Made by a program: the position numbers and the translations under genes. A stretch of DNA of 64,000 bases from Pseudomonas paraglycinae. Its GTDB lineage: Bacteria > Pseudomonadota > Gammaproteobacteria > Pseudomonadales > Pseudomonadaceae. The DNA lies in NCBI RefSeq assembly GCF_021601625.1, contig NZ_BQHR01000017.1, forward strand, positions 62,001 to 126,000, in the 5' to 3' direction. Below the pieces are notes generated by a model. That model did no database searches. It was not told the origin of the DNA and saw nothing but the letters and a program-made list of their open reading frames with translations. Below are positions 25,356 to 33,353 of the stretch, piece after piece (position 1 is the stretch's first letter; each line of letters starts with the position of its first letter).

Positions 25356-26711
25356 ATGACGAACCGTACCCGCATCCTCACCGGCATCACCACCACCGGC
25401 ACCCCGCACCTGGGCAACTACGCCGGCGCCATCCGCCCGGCGATTCTCGCCAGCCGCGACAGCAACGCCGACTCGTTCTACTTCCTGGCCGACTATCACG
25501 CCCTGATCAAGTGCGATGACCCGCTGCGCATCCAGCGCTCGCGTCTGGAAATCGCCGCGACCTGGCTGGCCGGTGGCCTGGATGTGGATCGAGTGACCTT
25601 CTACCGTCAGTCCGACATCCCTGAAATCCCCGAGCTGACCTGGCTGCTGACCTGCGTTGCCGCCAAAGGCCTGCTCAACCGCGCCCACGCCTACAAGGCT
25701 TCGGTGGACAAGAACGTCGAGAGCGGCGAAGACCCGGATGCCGGTATCACCATGGGTTTGTACAGCTATCCGGTACTGATGGCGGCGGACATTCTGATGT
25801 TCAACGCGCACAAGGTGCCGGTCGGTCGCGATCAGATCCAGCACGTGGAAATGGCCCGTGACATCGGCCAGCGCTTCAACCACCTGTTCGGCCAGGGCAA
25901 GGAGTTCTTCACCATGCCCGAAGCGCTGATCGAGGAAAGCGTGGCCACGTTGCCGGGCCTGGACGGTCGCAAGATGTCCAAGAGCTACGACAACACCATT
26001 CCGCTGTTCTCCAGCGCCAAGGAAATGAAGGACGCGATCTCGCGAATCGTTACCGACTCCAAAGCGCCGGGCGAAGCGAAAGATCCGGACAACTCGCACC
26101 TGTTCACCCTGTTCCAGGCGTTCGCCACACCGGCGCAGGCCGACGAGTTCCGCAGCGAGCTGCTGGGCGGTCTGGGTTGGGGCGAGGCGAAGAACCGTCT
26201 GTTCCAGCTGCTGGACAACGAGTTGGGCGAGTCCCGCGAGCGTTATCACCAGTTGATCGAGCGTCCGGCAGATCTGGAGGACATCCTGCAACACGGCGCC
26301 AAGAAGGCTCGTGCGGTGGCGACGCCGTTCCTCAACGAGTTGCGCGAAGCGGTCGGCCTGCGCTCCTTCGTCAATCAGGTTCAGGTGGCCGCGACCTCCA
26401 AGAAGAAAGCCGCGAAAGCCGCACGTTTCGTCAGCTTCCGTGAAGACGACGGCAGCTTCCGTTTCCGTCTGCTGGCGGCCGACGGCGAGCAATTGCTGCT
26501 GTCGCGCAACTTCGCCGACGGTAAAACCGCCGGTCAGGTGACCAAGCAGCTGCAATCGGGTCAGGCGCTGGATGTGCGCAGCGAAGAGCTGAGCTTCAGC
26601 GTCTGGCTGGAAGGCGAGTGCGTTGGCGACAGCCCGGCGTTCGCCGACGTGGCTGCGCGGGATGCGGCCGTCGAGGCCTTGCGGGTCGCTCTGACACCGG
26701 TTCAGGAATAA
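25356..26711 (+). CDS. trpS: Tryptophan-tRNA ligase, long form with C-terminal extension
   Basis: This class-Ic synthetase charges tRNA-Trp. The HIGH-type motif is PHLGN at residues 17-21 and KMSKS is at 206-210. The catalytic part matches ordinary TrpS, but the protein has 451 residues against about 335 in E. coli. The added C-terminal region (about 355-451) contains two similar halves, SFRFRLLAADGEQLLLS and EELSFSVWLEGECV, each followed by a short helix. They resemble the YegP/DUF1508 repeat; that resemblance is my inference. I use the ATG at 25356 (MTNRTRILTG). Confidence 0.95.
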   Translation: MTNRTRILTGITTTGTPHLGNYAGAIRPAILASRDSNADSFYFLADYHALIKCDDPLRIQRSRLEIAATWLAGGLDVDRVTFYRQSDIPEIPELTWLLTCVAAKGLLNRAHAYKASVDKNVESGEDPDAGITMGLYSYPVLMAADILMFNAHKVPVGRDQIQHVEMARDIGQRFNHLFGQGKEFFTMPEALIEESVATLPGLDGRKMSKSYDNTIPLFSSAKEMKDAISRIVTDSKAPGEAKDPDNSHLFTLFQAFATPAQADEFRSELLGGLGWGEAKNRLFQLLDNELGESRERYHQLIERPADLEDILQHGAKKARAVATPFLNELREAVGLRSFVNQVQVAATSKKKAAKAARFVSFREDDGSFRFRLLAADGEQLLLSRNFADGKTAGQVTKQLQSGQALDVRSEELSFSVWLEGECVGDSPAFADVAARDAAVEALRVALTPVQE

Positions 26712-26801
26712 TCAACGGGCCGGCCCGACCAAGGGCCGATTGCCATTCCCACGGGCCATCGCTACAGTGACGGCCCGTTTTTGTTGCCTTGCTAACGAAT
26801 T

Positions 26802-27896
26802 ATGACGCCCCTAGAACGATATCAAGCTGATCTGAAACGCCCGGACTTCTTCCATGATGCGGCGCAGGAAACTGCCGTGCGTCATCTGCAACGCCTGTAC
26901 GACGATCTGATCGCGGCCGAGCAGAACAAGCCGGGTTTGCTGGGCAAGCTGTTTGGCAAAAAGGATCAGACGCCGGTCAAGGGCCTGTACTTCTGGGGCG
27001 GCGTGGGTCGCGGCAAGACTTACCTGGTGGACACCTTCTTCGAAGCACTGCCATTCAAGGAAAAGACCCGCACTCACTTCCACCGCTTCATGAAGCGCGT
27101 GCACGAAGAAATGAAAACCCTCGGCGGCGAGAAAAACCCGCTGACCATCATCGCCAAGCGCTTCGCGACGGAATCGCGGGTCATTTGCTTCGATGAGTTC
27201 TTCGTCTCTGACATCACCGACGCCATGATTCTCGGCACGCTGATGGAAGAGCTGTTCAAGAACGGCGTGACCCTGGTCGCCACGTCGAACATTGTGCCGG
27301 ACGGCCTGTACAAGGACGGCCTGCAACGCGCGCGCTTCCTGCCGGCCATCGCGCTGATCAAGCAGAACACCGAGATCGTCAACGTCGACAGCGGCGTCGA
27401 CTACCGTCTGCGTCACCTCGAACAAGCGGAGCTGTTCCACTTCCCGCTCGACGAAGCCGCCCATGAAAGCCTGCGCAAGAGCTTCCGCGCGCTGACGCCG
27501 GAATGCACGGCGGCGGTGGAAAACGATGTGCTGATCATTGAGAACCGCGAAATCCGTGCCCTGCGTACTTGCGATGATGTGGCCTGGTTCGACTTCCGCG
27601 AGCTGTGCGACGGCCCACGCAGCCAGAACGACTACATCGAACTGGGCAAGATCTTCCACGCCGTGCTGCTCAGTGGCGTGGAGCAGATGAGCGTCACCAC
27701 CGACGACATTGCCCGACGCTTCATCAACATGGTCGACGAGTTCTACGACCGTAACGTCAAGCTGATCATTTCTGCCGAAGTGGAGTTGAAAGACCTGTAC
27801 ACCGGCGGACGTCTGACGTTCGAGTTCCAGCGTACCCTCAGCCGTCTGCTGGAAATGCAATCCCACGAATTCCTGTCCCGGGCACACAAGCCTTAA
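26802..27896 (+). CDS. zapE: Cell division protein ZapE (AFG1-like ATPase)
   Basis: The 364-residue AAA+ type ATPase has Walker A GGVGRGKT at 66-73 and Walker B VICFDEFF near 127-134. In E. coli ZapE associates with the Z ring during constriction, especially under low oxygen. Length (E. coli about 375) and the family block VKGLYFWGGVGRG agree. It lies 90 bases downstream of trpS in the same direction and ends at a strong terminator. Confidence 0.94.
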   Translation: MTPLERYQADLKRPDFFHDAAQETAVRHLQRLYDDLIAAEQNKPGLLGKLFGKKDQTPVKGLYFWGGVGRGKTYLVDTFFEALPFKEKTRTHFHRFMKRVHEEMKTLGGEKNPLTIIAKRFATESRVICFDEFFVSDITDAMILGTLMEELFKNGVTLVATSNIVPDGLYKDGLQRARFLPAIALIKQNTEIVNVDSGVDYRLRHLEQAELFHFPLDEAAHESLRKSFRALTPECTAAVENDVLIIENREIRALRTCDDVAWFDFRELCDGPRSQNDYIELGKIFHAVLLSGVEQMSVTTDDIARRFINMVDEFYDRNVKLIISAEVELKDLYTGGRLTFEFQRTLSRLLEMQSHEFLSRAHKP

Positions 27897-27911
27897 GCGG
27901 ATTCGGCAAAC

Positions 27912-27943
27912 AAAAAGGGCCTGCAGATGCAGGCCCTTTTTTG
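27912..27943. terminator. Bidirectional terminator between zapE and the GlxA-type regulator gene
   Basis: AAAAGGGCCTGCA and TGCAGGCCCTTTT form a stem with a 2-base loop, with A-run and T-run flanks. Confidence 0.9.
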
Positions 27944-27958
27944 TGTCTGGTCGAATCG

Positions 27959-28954
27959 TCAGGCAGCTTGCTGGAACTGCTGCCGGTACTGGTTCGGCGA
28001 CAGTTCGGTGTGCTGGCGGAACAGCCGTGCGAAGAAGCTCGCATCGTCGTAGCCGACTTCGTAGCTGATGGTCTTGATGCTCTTGCGACTGCCGGAGAGC
28101 AAGCCCTTGGCGGTCTCGATGCGCAGCCGTTGCAGATAGTGCAGCGGCTTGTCGCCGGTGGCGGTCTGGAAGCGGCGCATGAAGTTGCGGATGCTCATGC
28201 CGTGCTCGCGCGCCACGTCTTCGAAGCGGAACTTGTCGGCGAAATGCTCTTCGAGCCAGTGCTGGATCTGCAGGATGATCACGTCCTGGTGCAACTTCTG
28301 ACCGCCGAAACCAATGCGTCCCGGGGCGTAGCTGCGCTGCACTTCATAGAGAATGTCGCGGGCCACAGCCTGGGCCACATTGGCGCCGCAGAAGCGCTCG
28401 ATCAGATAAATGTAGAGATCGCAGGCCGAGGTCGTACCGCCGGCGCAATACAGGTTGTCGGCGTCGGTCAGGTGCTTGTCCTGATTCAGGTAGACCTGCG
28501 GGAAACGCTCGGCGAAGGCATTGAAGAAGCGCCAGTAGGTGGTCGCTTCCTTGCCGTTGAGCAACCCGGCTTCGGCCAGCCAGAACACCCCGGTGGCCTC
28601 GCCGCACAGCACGGCGCCCCGGGCGTGCTGTTCGCGCAGCCACGGCAGGATCTGTGGATAACGTTGGCACAGCGTATCGAAATCGTCCCAGAACGCCGGG
28701 AGGATGATGACGTCGGCGTTTTCCAGGCCGCCGTCCACCGGCATGACCACGTTACTGAAGCTGTTCACCGGTTTGCCGTCGGGGCTGACCAGGCGTGTTT
28801 CGAACGCCGGAGTCAGGCCGTGGCCCAGTTGTTTGCCGTAACGCAGGCTGGCCAGATGAAAGAAATCCTTGGCTTGCATGAGGGTGGAAGCGAAAACCCG
28901 GTCGATCGCCAGGATGCTGACGCGCCGCAAGGGCGTGGAGACTTGCTTGGACAT
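27959..28954 (-). CDS. GlxA-type transcriptional regulator (DJ-1/PfpI domain plus AraC HTH)
   Basis: The 331-residue protein has an N-terminal class-I amidotransferase-like sensor domain (about 12-190, including LCGEATGVFWLAEAGLL) and a C-terminal AraC/XylS DNA-binding domain (about 225-328, with RRFQTATGDKPLHYLQRLR). GlxA-family members usually sense small amines or quaternary ammonium compounds; no effector is evident here. It is divergent from an acyl-CoA dehydrogenase gene with 147 bases between them, so it probably controls that gene. The leader contains an A-rich Hfq/Crc-type motif over the weak ribosome-binding site. Confidence 0.9.
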   Translation of the reverse strand: MSKQVSTPLRRVSILAIDRVFASTLMQAKDFFHLASLRYGKQLGHGLTPAFETRLVSPDGKPVNSFSNVVMPVDGGLENADVIILPAFWDDFDTLCQRYPQILPWLREQHARGAVLCGEATGVFWLAEAGLLNGKEATTYWRFFNAFAERFPQVYLNQDKHLTDADNLYCAGGTTSACDLYIYLIERFCGANVAQAVARDILYEVQRSYAPGRIGFGGQKLHQDVIILQIQHWLEEHFADKFRFEDVAREHGMSIRNFMRRFQTATGDKPLHYLQRLRIETAKGLLSGSRKSIKTISYEVGYDDASFFARLFRQHTELSPNQYRQQFQQAA

Positions 28955-28964
28955 AATTCAACTT

Positions 28965-28972
28965 TTGTTTTT
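28965..28972 (-). promoter_or_regulatory. AANAANAA (Hfq/Crc-type) motif at the GlxA-type regulator start
   Basis: On the minus strand AAAAACAA begins 18 bases before the ATG at 28954 and overlaps the likely ribosome-binding region. The match to the pattern is exact; function is inferred. Confidence 0.4.
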
Positions 28973-29079
28973 ATAAGGGAAAGTGGTCACCAGACGGCTG
29001 GATCGTCTTATTTTTTGTCGGATGTGTCCAGTGTCCTGTATCGGAAGCGGGGCTTAGTCTCTGAAGGAATGATTCCTCC

Positions 29080-29087
29080 AACAATAA
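29080..29087 (+). promoter_or_regulatory. AANAANAA (Hfq/Crc-type) motif in the acyl-CoA dehydrogenase leader
   Basis: AACAATAA lies 14 bases before the ATG at 29102, next to the AAAGG ribosome-binding site. The same octamer occurs in the DUF1302 leader. Confidence 0.42.
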
Positions 29088-29101
29088 AGAAAAGGTGACG
29101 C

Positions 29102-30238
29102 ATGATTCCCAGAACCTTGTTCAGCTCCGAGCACGAATTGTTCCGCGACAGCGTACGAACATTCCTCGAAAAAGAGGCCGTGCCGTTCCATGGGCAATGG
29201 GAAAAACAAGGCTACATCGACCGCAAACTGTGGAACAAGGCGGGGGAGGCGGGGATGCTCTGTTCGCACCTGCCGGAGGAATACGGCGGGTTGGGCGCAG
29301 ATTTTCTTTACAGCGCGGTTGTCATCGAGGAAGTGGGGCGGCTGGGTCTGACCGGCATCGGTTTCTCGCTGCATTCGGACATTGTTGCGCCGTACATCCT
29401 GCATTACGGCAGCGAGGCGCTGAAGCAGAAGTACCTGCCAAAACTGGTGTCCGGCGAGATGGTCACCGCGATCGCCATGACTGAACCGGGTGCCGGTTCC
29501 GACCTGCAAGGGGTCAAGACCACGGCGGTGCTGGATGGCGACGAATATGTGATCAACGGCTCGAAAACCTTTATCACCAATGGCTTCCTGGCGGATCTGG
29601 TGATCGTCGTCGCCAAGACCGATCCCAAGGCCGGCGCCAAGGGCACCAGCCTGTTTCTGGTGGAGGCGAACACGCCGGGCTTCGACAAGGGCAAGCGCCT
29701 GGAGAAGGTCGGAATGAAGGCGCAGGACACGTCGGAATTGTTCTTCCAGGACGTGCGAGTGCCGAAAGAAAACCTGCTGGGTCAGGCCGGGGCAGGGTTT
29801 GCCTATCTGATGCAGGAACTGCCGCAGGAGCGTCTGACTGTGGCGATTGGCGGTCTGGCTTCAGCCGAGGCGGCGCTGCAATGGACGCTGGATTACACCC
29901 GCGAGCGCAAGGCGTTCGGCAAGTCGATTGCCGACTTCCAGAATACCCGCTTCAAACTGGCGGAAATGGCCACCGAGATTCAGATCGGCCGGGTGTTCGT
30001 CGACCGCTGCCTGGAGCTGCATCTGCAAGGCAAGCTCGATGTGCCGACGGCGGCGATGGCCAAGTATTGGGGCACCGACCTGCAATGCAAGGTGCTCGAC
30101 GAGTGCGTGCAGCTGCACGGCGGCTACGGTTTCATGTGGGAATACCCGGTGGCCCGGGCCTGGGCGGATGCGCGGGTGCAGCGGATCTATGCCGGCACCA
30201 ATGAAATCATGAAGGAGATCATTGCGCGGTCGCTTTGA
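29102..30238 (+). CDS. Acyl-CoA dehydrogenase of the long-chain/isovaleryl catalytic type
   Basis: This 378-residue FAD enzyme makes the alpha-beta double bond in an acyl-CoA. The signature AMTEPGAGSDLQG (about 125-137) and the C-terminal YGFMWEYPVARAW block are present. The medium-chain-type catalytic Glu near the C-terminus is replaced by Ala364 (IYAGTNEI). Instead LPQERLTVA carries Glu243 at the position used as base by long-chain and isovaleryl-CoA dehydrogenases. So the likely substrate is a long-chain or branched acyl-CoA. It is divergent from the GlxA-type regulator, which probably controls it. Its electron acceptor would be ETF. Confidence 0.92.
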   Translation: MIPRTLFSSEHELFRDSVRTFLEKEAVPFHGQWEKQGYIDRKLWNKAGEAGMLCSHLPEEYGGLGADFLYSAVVIEEVGRLGLTGIGFSLHSDIVAPYILHYGSEALKQKYLPKLVSGEMVTAIAMTEPGAGSDLQGVKTTAVLDGDEYVINGSKTFITNGFLADLVIVVAKTDPKAGAKGTSLFLVEANTPGFDKGKRLEKVGMKAQDTSELFFQDVRVPKENLLGQAGAGFAYLMQELPQERLTVAIGGLASAEAALQWTLDYTRERKAFGKSIADFQNTRFKLAEMATEIQIGRVFVDRCLELHLQGKLDVPTAAMAKYWGTDLQCKVLDECVQLHGGYGFMWEYPVARAWADARVQRIYAGTNEIMKEIIARSL

Positions 30239-30248
30239 TCCGAGCGTG

Positions 30249-30360
30249 TGATCGTTCCCACGCTCTGCGTGGGAATGCCGCCATGGACGCTCTGCGTCCG
30301 CTTTGGGAGTGACGCGGAGCATCGCGGTATGCGTTCCCACGCTGAGCGTGGGAACGATCA
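30249..30360. repeat. 112-bp palindromic repeat element with 15-base terminal inverted repeats
   Basis: TGATCGTTCCCACGC (30249-30263) and GCGTGGGAACGATCA (30346-30360) are perfect terminal inverted repeats. Each end also folds on itself (TTCCCACGC-TCT-GCGTGGGAA type), and the centre holds another small stem (GGACGC-TCT-GCGTCC). It lies between two convergent genes. I recall similar sequences scattered through fluorescens-group genomes. No coding capacity. Confidence 0.88.
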
Positions 30361-30370
30361 TCGTCCTGGA

Positions 30371-31411
30371 TCACGGCGCCGGGTTCGGATGATCCTTGTG
30401 AATCGCTTCGATCCCTTCCAGCACTTCCTTCGACAGTTTCAGCTCGTAGCTGGCGATGTTGCTGTCCAGTTGCTCCAGCGTTGTCGCTCCGATGATGTTG
30501 CTGGTGACGAACGGTTGCTGATTCACAAAGGCCAGGGCCATTTGTGCCGGATCCAGGCCGTGTTCACGGGCCAGCGCCACGTAACGGCTGCAGGCCGCCT
30601 CCGATTGCGGGTTGAAATAGCGGCTGAAGCGGCTGTAGAGGCTCAGGCGGCCTTTCGGCGGGCGCGCCCCACCTTCGTACTTGCCCGACAGGAAACCGAA
30701 CGCCAGCGGCGAATAGGCGAGCAGGCCGCACTGTTCACGGATGGCGATTTCCGCCAGGCCGATCTCGAAGCTGCGGTTGAGCAGGTTGTACGGGTTCTGG
30801 ATCGAGACGGCGCGCGGCCAGCCACGGGCTTCGGCCAGGGCGAGAAAACGCATGGTGCCCCACGGGGTCTCGTTGGACAGACCGATGTGACGGATCTTGC
30901 CGGCCTTCACTTGCTCATCGAGCGCTTCGAGGGTGTCTTCGAGCGGCGTCAGGTTGGCTTCGGTCTGGTGCTTGTAGCCCAGTTGTCCGAAAAAGTTGGT
31001 GCTGCGCTCCGGCCAGTGCAATTGATACAGATCGATGTAATCGGTCTGCAGGCGCTTGAGGCTGGCGTCCACGGCCTCGGTGATGTGCTGGCGGTTGTGG
31101 CGCAGGTTCTTGTCGCGGATGTAGTCGATGGTGTTGCCGGGGCCGGCGATCTTGCTGGCGAGAATCCAGTCGGCGCGGTCGCCACGGCTCTTGAAGTAAT
31201 TGCCGATGTAGCGCTCGGTGGTGGCGTAGGTGTCGGCTTTTGGCGGCACCGGGTACATTTCGGCAGTGTCGAGGAAATTGATCCCGGCCTCTTTTGCCCG
31301 TTCGATCTGGGCGAAGGCTTCAGCTTCAGTGTTTTGCTCGCCCCAGGTCATGGTGCCGAGGCAGATTGCACTCACGTTCAGGTCGGTACGGCCTAGCTGG
31401 CGATAGTCCAT
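30371..31411 (-). CDS. NADP(H)-dependent aldo/keto reductase, Tas-like
   Basis: This 346-residue TIM-barrel oxidoreductase has the catalytic tetrad visible: Asp and Tyr in FLDTAEMYP (about 48-56), Lys in ILASKIAG (about 85-92), and His in YQLHWPE (about 127-133). The SIQNPYNLLNRSFE and YSPLAFGFLSGKY blocks are typical of the Tas/YajO branch. AAGGAG lies before the ATG at 31411 (MDYRQLGRTDLNVS); the frame extends upstream but without support. It is divergent from rplM. Physiological substrate is unknown. Confidence 0.9.
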   Translation of the reverse strand: MDYRQLGRTDLNVSAICLGTMTWGEQNTEAEAFAQIERAKEAGINFLDTAEMYPVPPKADTYATTERYIGNYFKSRGDRADWILASKIAGPGNTIDYIRDKNLRHNRQHITEAVDASLKRLQTDYIDLYQLHWPERSTNFFGQLGYKHQTEANLTPLEDTLEALDEQVKAGKIRHIGLSNETPWGTMRFLALAEARGWPRAVSIQNPYNLLNRSFEIGLAEIAIREQCGLLAYSPLAFGFLSGKYEGGARPPKGRLSLYSRFSRYFNPQSEAACSRYVALAREHGLDPAQMALAFVNQQPFVTSNIIGATTLEQLDSNIASYELKLSKEVLEGIEAIHKDHPNPAP

Positions 31412-31586
31412 CGGGTGCTCCTTGGGCAAAACAAGCATAAAAGCAGGTTGAAATTTTTTTCGCAATCTGCATAATTGCCGACCTCTTTCTGCAGTGGAAG
31501 TGATGCGCCGCCGCCGAAGAATCTTGCCGTTGAACGGACGCGCCGACCCGAGCCCCCGAAAGCGTCTGTATCCGGCTGCCTTTGAC

Positions 31587-31615
31587 TTGTCAAAGTACGC
31601 ACTATTCAGTAAGAT
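31587..31615 (+). promoter_or_regulatory. Sigma-70 promoter of rplM-rpsI
   Basis: TTGTCA (31587-31592), 17 bases, then TAAGAT (31610-31615). The expected start near 31622 gives a leader of about 34 bases before the ATG at 31656. Confidence 0.65.
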
Positions 31616-31655
31616 CCGCCGTCTTATTTACAGGCGGCCCCTGAGGCTATAAAGA

Positions 31656-32084
31656 ATGAAAACTTTTACTGCTAAACCGGAAACAGTAAAGCGCGACTGG
31701 TTTGTCGTCGACGCTGCTGGTCAGACCCTGGGTCGTCTGGCCACCGAAATCGCGAGCCGTCTGCGTGGCAAGCACAAGCCTGAGTACACTCCTCACGTTG
31801 ACACCGGCGACTACATCGTCGTAATCAACGCCGAGCAGATCCGTGTTACCGGTGCTAAAACCACTGACAAAATGTACTACTCCCACTCCGGTTTCCCGGG
31901 CGGCATCAAGTCGATCAACTTTGAAAAGCTGATCGCCAAGGCCCCTGAGCGCGTGATCGAGACCGCGGTTAAAGGCATGCTGCCTAAAAACCCACTGGGT
32001 CGCGACATGTACCGTAAGCTGAAAGTCTATGCGGGCGCTGCACACCCTCATACTGCTCAGCAGCCCCAAGAACTGAAGATTTAA
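31656..32084 (+). CDS. rplM: 50S ribosomal protein L13
   Basis: The product has 142 residues, exactly the usual length, and opens [20 protein letters not shown], as in gammaproteobacterial L13. It binds 23S rRNA early in 50S assembly. It forms the standard two-gene operon with rpsI, 14 bases downstream, and is translated from an ATG after a short leader. Codon use is strongly biased, as expected for a highly expressed gene. Confidence 0.98.
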   Translation: MKTFTAKPETVKRDWFVVDAAGQTLGRLATEIASRLRGKHKPEYTPHVDTGDYIVVINAEQIRVTGAKTTDKMYYSHSGFPGGIKSINFEKLIAKAPERVIETAVKGMLPKNPLGRDMYRKLKVYAGAAHPHTAQQPQELKI

Positions 32085-32098
32085 CGGAATAGTTCATT

Positions 32099-32491
32099 AT
32101 GTCGGCGACTCAAAATTACGGCACTGGCCGTCGCAAGACCGCAACCGCACGCGTTTTCCTGCGTCCGGGTACTGGTAACATCTCCATCAACAACCGCTCC
32201 CTGGACACGTTCTTCGGTCGCGAAACTGCCCGCATGGTAGTTCGTCAGCCGCTGGAACTGACTGAGACTGTCGAGAAGTTCGACATCTACGTCACCGTCA
32301 TCGGTGGTGGTGTAAGTGGTCAAGCTGGCGCAATCCGCCACGGCATCACTCGCGCTCTGATGGACTACGACGAAACCCTGCGTAGCGCTCTGCGCAAAGC
32401 TGGCTTCGTTACCCGCGACGCCCGTGAAGTTGAACGTAAGAAAGTTGGTCTGCGTAAAGCGCGTAAGCGTCCGCAGTACTCGAAGCGTTAA
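32099..32491 (+). CDS. rpsI: 30S ribosomal protein S9
   Basis: The product has 130 residues and ends [17 protein letters not shown], the conserved basic tail that reaches the P-site t[20 protein letters not shown] near the start is the family signature. It is the second gene of the L13-S9 operon and is followed by a strong terminator at 32513-32548. Confidence 0.98.
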   Translation: MSATQNYGTGRRKTATARVFLRPGTGNISINNRSLDTFFGRETARMVVRQPLELTETVEKFDIYVTVIGGGVSGQAGAIRHGITRALMDYDETLRSALRKAGFVTRDAREVERKKVGLRKARKRPQYSKR

Positions 32492-32512
32492 TTTCGCTTC
32501 CACGTTCAAAAA

Positions 32513-32548
32513 GAACGCCCGATTCCTCACGGAACCGGGCGTTTTTTT
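32513..32548 (+). terminator. Intrinsic terminator of rplM-rpsI
   Basis: GAACGCCCG-ATTCC pairs with GGAAC-CGGGCGTT around TCAC and is followed by a run of seven T. Confidence 0.9.
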
Positions 32549-32759
32549 ATGCGTGCGATTTCTTGAATAATTGCGCTGTGACAACTTGCCACATTCGTAG
32601 ACCCCCTATACTACAAGGCTTGAGGGCCAGCCCTCCGGGTAATTACCTTGTCAGAATTGGGGGTTTTCATTACCATTCGGCAAAATTTTTATAAGTACAT
32701 AGTTTCAATTTAGTAGATGCCTGATTTAACAGGCCACAAAGCTGATGGGAGAGGACTGA

Positions 32760-33353
32760 ATGAGCAATGACGGCGTGAATGCAGGCCGGCGTCGCTTCTT
32801 GGTAGCAGCCACATCCGTGGTGGGTGCTGCAGGAGCGGTGGGGGCTGCGGTCCCGTTCGTGGGGTCATGGTTTCCCAGTGCCAAGGCGAAGGCTGCCGGA
32901 GCACCGGTGAAAGTGAATGTCAGCAAAATCGAGCCAGGACAGCAGATGATTGCTGAATGGCGCGGCCAGCCGGTGTTCATTGTCCGCCGTACCGAGGAAA
33001 TCCTGGGGAATCTCAAGAAGATCGAGGGCCAGCTCTCCGATCCGACCTCCAAAAACTCCACGCAACCCACTTATGTCGACCCTGAAGTGCGTTCGATCAA
33101 GCCGGAAATCCTCCTGCTGATCGGGATTTGCACTCACCTGGGTTGCTCACCGACCTTCCGTCCCGAAGTGGCACCCGCAGATCTGGGCAAAGACTGGGTA
33201 GGCGGCTATTTCTGCCCTTGCCACGGTTCCCACTACGATCTGGCTGGCCGCGTCTACAAGTCGCAACCTGCGCCTTTGAACCTGCCAGTACCCCCGCATT
33301 CCTATGAGACCGATGACCTGATTGTCATTGGCGTCGATACGGAGAAAGCGTGA
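32760..33353 (+). CDS. petA: Ubiquinol-cytochrome c reductase iron-sulfur subunit (Rieske)
   Basis: This is the 197-residue Rieske subunit of the cytochrome bc1 complex. It accepts an electron at the Qo site and delivers it to cytochrome c1. The N-terminus has a twin-arginine motif (GRRRFLVAA at 9-17) and one membrane anchor. The 2Fe-2S ligands are in CTHLGC (124-129) and CPCHGSH (152-158). It is the first gene of petABC; its stop overlaps the petB start. The roughly 220-base upstream region is AT-rich and should hold the promoter (for example TTGTCA, 17 bases, TACCAT), without certainty. Confidence 0.97.
   Translation: MSNDGVNAGRRRFLVAATSVVGAAGAVGAAVPFVGSWFPSAKAKAAGAPVKVNVSKIEPGQQMIAEWRGQPVFIVRRTEEILGNLKKIEGQLSDPTSKNSTQPTYVDPEVRSIKPEILLLIGICTHLGCSPTFRPEVAPADLGKDWVGGYFCPCHGSHYDLAGRVYKSQPAPLNLPVPPHSYETDDLIVIGVDTEKA

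Noticed and set aside
30248-31396. A 382-codon plus-strand frame beginning in the palindromic repeat
   Set aside because: It is antisense to the aldo/keto reductase gene and begins in repeat sequence; no support as a gene.
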